The notes under the pieces are model-generated. The model was not told where the DNA came from, made no database searches, and saw only the letters and a program-made list of their open reading frames with translations. The position numbers and the translations under genes are program-made. Below are positions 6,140 through 7,790 of a stretch of 7,790 nt of DNA, piece after piece. This stretch comes from Gemmatimonadota bacterium (GTDB lineage: Bacteria; JAAXHH01): the NCBI GenBank assembly GCA_026713285.1, contig JAPOOT010000230.1:1-7790 (forward strand), read 5' to 3'. Each line of letters starts with the position of its first letter. Position 1 is the first letter of the stretch.

Positions 6140-6151
6140 TGAGGATATGAG

Positions 6152-7435
6152 ATGACCGAAATACACGGTGGCCTGGACGCCGTCCAGCCGCACCCCCCTT
6201 CCGTCCCGCGAAGTTCCGACCTGAAGATCACCGCCGTGGAGACCCTCATCCCCGAAGACATCATGCCCGGGTTGATCCTGCTTCGGATCCACACCGACGC
6301 GGGCGCCGTCGGCCACGGGGAGACCTACTACGTCCCCCACGCGGTGGCCGCCGTGATCCATGACTGGCTCGCCCGCCGGCTGCTGGGAAGCGATCCGTGT
6401 TCCATCGAGCACCACTGGCGATTCTTCTACGATCGCATGAGCGCTTTCGGATCCCGCGGAGCGGAGATGCGTGCCTTGAGCGCCGTGGACCTGGCCCTTT
6501 GGGATATCCTCGGCCAGGCGTGTGGATTACCAGTCTGGCAACTGCTGGGCGGAAAAGCGCGCGACGCCGTGCGCGTCTACAACAGCTGCGGAGGTCCCAC
6601 ATACGGCCGCCGGCCGCCGGGAGCACCTTCCGAGCAGGGCTGGCCCGGCCACGGCGACATCGGCAAACCGGGGCCGCTGGAAGACAACTGGTCGGCTCAC
6701 AACGCCGCGGGCGACCTGGCCGAGGAACTGGTGGCGGAAGGCTACACGGGCATGAAGTTCTGGACCTTCGACCGGGCGTACCGGGCCCACGGAGCGAGTT
6801 ACCTTCCCATGTCTACGGTCCGGGAATGCGTCAAACCCCTGGAGGAAGTGCGCAAACGGGTGGGCGACCGGATCGAGATCCTCCTGGACGGCCACGGATT
6901 CTTCCAGCTTCCCGCGGCATTGCGTATCGCCGAGGCCGTGCGGGACCTGGACCTGATGTGGCTGGAGGACGTCATGCGTCTGGACAACGTGGACACGCTC
7001 AGGGACTTCCGCGACAAGGCTGGCGTGCCCCTGGCCGTCAGCGAAATGTACATCAGCCGGGAAGACTACCGGCACGTGCTGGAGAAAAACGCGGCCGACT
7101 ACCTGATGGTGGATCCCACCTGGGTGGGCGGCATAAGCGAGACCCGGCGGCTGGCCGAGATTGCCCAGGGCTACAACATCCCGGCGGCCATGCACGACTG
7201 CACGGGACCGCTTACCCTCTTCGCGGGCATCCAAGTCGCCACTGCTGTGCCAAACGTCGTCATCCAGGAGTCCGTCCGGGCCCATATCCGGACCTTCTAC
7301 GACTTGCTGATCGAGCCCAATATCTTCATCGAGAACGGCTTTGCCCGGCCACCTGAGGGACCCGGCCTGGGTACGCGCCTGCGGCCGGAGCTCTTCGACC
7401 CCGGACATAAGGGATATCGGATCACGCAAGGCTAG
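6152..7435 (+). CDS. enolase-superfamily (mandelate racemase/muconate lactonizing type) acid-sugar dehydratase
   Basis: The 427-residue product matches the enolase superfamily: capping domain at about 24-150 and TIM-like barrel from about 180. The metal ligands are visible at the barrel-strand ends: D246 (DGHGFF), E272 (WLED) and E298 (AVSEM). H348 (MHDCTGPL) with D321 (DPTWVGG) forms the His-Asp general acid/base dyad of the mandelate racemase subgroup, and E373 (IQES) follows. At the KxK position it reads GMKFWTFD: K202 is kept but the second Lys is W204. Together with H248 this favours dehydration of a sugar acid over racemisation; the substrate cannot be read from sequence. Residues 1-23 are a Pro-rich extension before the first strand. 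A Gly/Pro-rich insert at 147-179 may shape the active site. GAGG (6141-6144) precedes the ATG by seven bases; the gene follows the phyH-like gene by 12 bp. Confidence 0.92.
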   Translation: MTEIHGGLDAVQPHPPSVPRSSDLKITAVETLIPEDIMPGLILLRIHTDAGAVGHGETYYVPHAVAAVIHDWLARRLLGSDPCSIEHHWRFFYDRMSAFGSRGAEMRALSAVDLALWDILGQACGLPVWQLLGGKARDAVRVYNSCGGPTYGRRPPGAPSEQGWPGHGDIGKPGPLEDNWSAHNAAGDLAEELVAEGYTGMKFWTFDRAYRAHGASYLPMSTVRECVKPLEEVRKRVGDRIEILLDGHGFFQLPAALRIAEAVRDLDLMWLEDVMRLDNVDTLRDFRDKAGVPLAVSEMYISREDYRHVLEKNAADYLMVDPTWVGGISETRRLAEIAQGYNIPAAMHDCTGPLTLFAGIQVATAVPNVVIQESVRAHIRTFYDLLIEPNIFIENGFARPPEGPGLGTRLRPELFDPGHKGYRITQG

Positions 7436-7478
7436 TCTGGAGAACCTGCGGCACAGCACAGCAAAAACACCCGGAACC

Positions 7479-7790
7479 ATGTCAATCAAACTATCCGATT
7501 ATCACTTCGGCGCGCTTGTGAATAAGGGATACGTTATTATTCACAAATTCCTGCCGGAAGCGCAGTGCGCCGAGATGGCGGCTGCCGTGCGGCGATTGCT
7601 GCCTCCGTGGGAGGAGATTGAAGATGACTCGCCGGATGACCGCATGGAGGCCTGCTATTTCCCTTATTCGGAACAGTGCCTGAACCACGCCATCATCAAT
7701 CCGGAAGCCATACACTTCGCGCAACGCTGGCTTGAAACGGAACATATTCACTATCGGCCGGGCCTTGCGCTCGTCCGGTATCCGGGCTTC
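7479..7790 (+). CDS. second PhyH-family oxygenase, N-terminal part (cut by window end)
   Basis: An ATG at 7479 opens a frame of 104 codons that runs without a stop to the last base. The peptide starts MSIKLSDYHFGALVNKGYVI, and GYVIIHKFLPEAQCAEM is the typical first strand and helix of PhyH-like proteins. FPYSEQCLNHAIINPEAIHF and LVRYPGF fit the segment that precedes the HxD metal motif in that family. The metal ligands themselves would lie beyond the window. It is not a close copy of the first PhyH gene. The ribosome binding site is weak (GGA, three bases before the ATG). The 43-bp gap and same strand suggest it is the third gene of the operon. Confidence 0.75.
   Translation, partial: MSIKLSDYHFGALVNKGYVIIHKFLPEAQCAEMAAAVRRLLPPWEEIEDDSPDDRMEACYFPYSEQCLNHAIINPEAIHFAQRWLETEHIHYRPGLALVRYPGF

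Noticed and set aside
6397..7356. Plus-strand 319-codon frame inside the dehydratase gene
   Set aside because: Arg/Gly/Pro-rich translation typical of an out-of-frame reading of a GC-rich gene.
6527..7489. Long minus-strand open frame of 320 codons across the dehydratase gene
   Set aside because: It is fully antisense to a gene with clear catalytic motifs; long antisense frames are expected in GC-rich DNA, and its translation matches no family I know.

Overview
The window looks like a piece of a GC-rich bacterial chromosome, probably from an uncultured environmental lineage. Several PhyH-family oxygenase genes next to mandelate-racemase/enolase-superfamily dehydratase genes are typical of metagenome-assembled genomes such as Latescibacterota, Poribacteria and SAR202-type Chloroflexi. 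That placement is inference from gene content; no rRNA or other phylogenetic marker is present.

Layout. (1) 14-322, plus strand: a small one-pass membrane protein with a charged coiled coil. A short candidate ORF start follows at 352 and runs into the convergent block. (2) 397-4282, minus strand: a two-gene operon of P-loop ATPases. The promoter-proximal gene encodes a 426-aa AAA/STAND-like ATPase with a C-terminal winged helix. The second encodes an 864-aa STAND-like ATPase with winged helix and degenerate TPR repeats; its ribosome binding site overlaps the first gene's stop codon. By eye this block is less GC-rich than the right-hand third. (3) 4283-4642: a divergent intergenic region. On the left is a sigma70-like promoter for the ATPase operon, laid over two tandem 15-bp copies of an inverted repeat. 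On the right is a 20-bp imperfect palindrome over a -10 element in front of an antitoxin gene. (4) 4643-4995: an AbrB/MazE-fold antitoxin of the type normally paired with a Doc toxin. The toxin start overlaps the antitoxin stop, but the toxin frame soon breaks, leaving only a remnant. (5) 5105 to the window end, plus strand: a catabolic operon of phyH-like oxygenase, enolase-superfamily acid-sugar dehydratase, and a second, different PhyH-family oxygenase cut by the window edge. Gaps are 12 and 43 bp.

How they fit together. The right-hand operon probably processes a small organic substrate. The dehydratase has a complete metal-binding set and the His-Asp dyad of acid-sugar dehydratases, and the flanking oxygenases probably act on the same or a related compound. 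The ATPase pair has no metabolic neighbour and no obvious effector domain. Its nucleotide-switch plus winged-helix plus TPR layout resembles signal-sensing STAND proteins. It is the best candidate here for an undescribed system, with a defence, stress or regulatory role all open. The ATPase block and the decayed toxin-antitoxin locus suggest an accessory stretch next to a metabolic operon.
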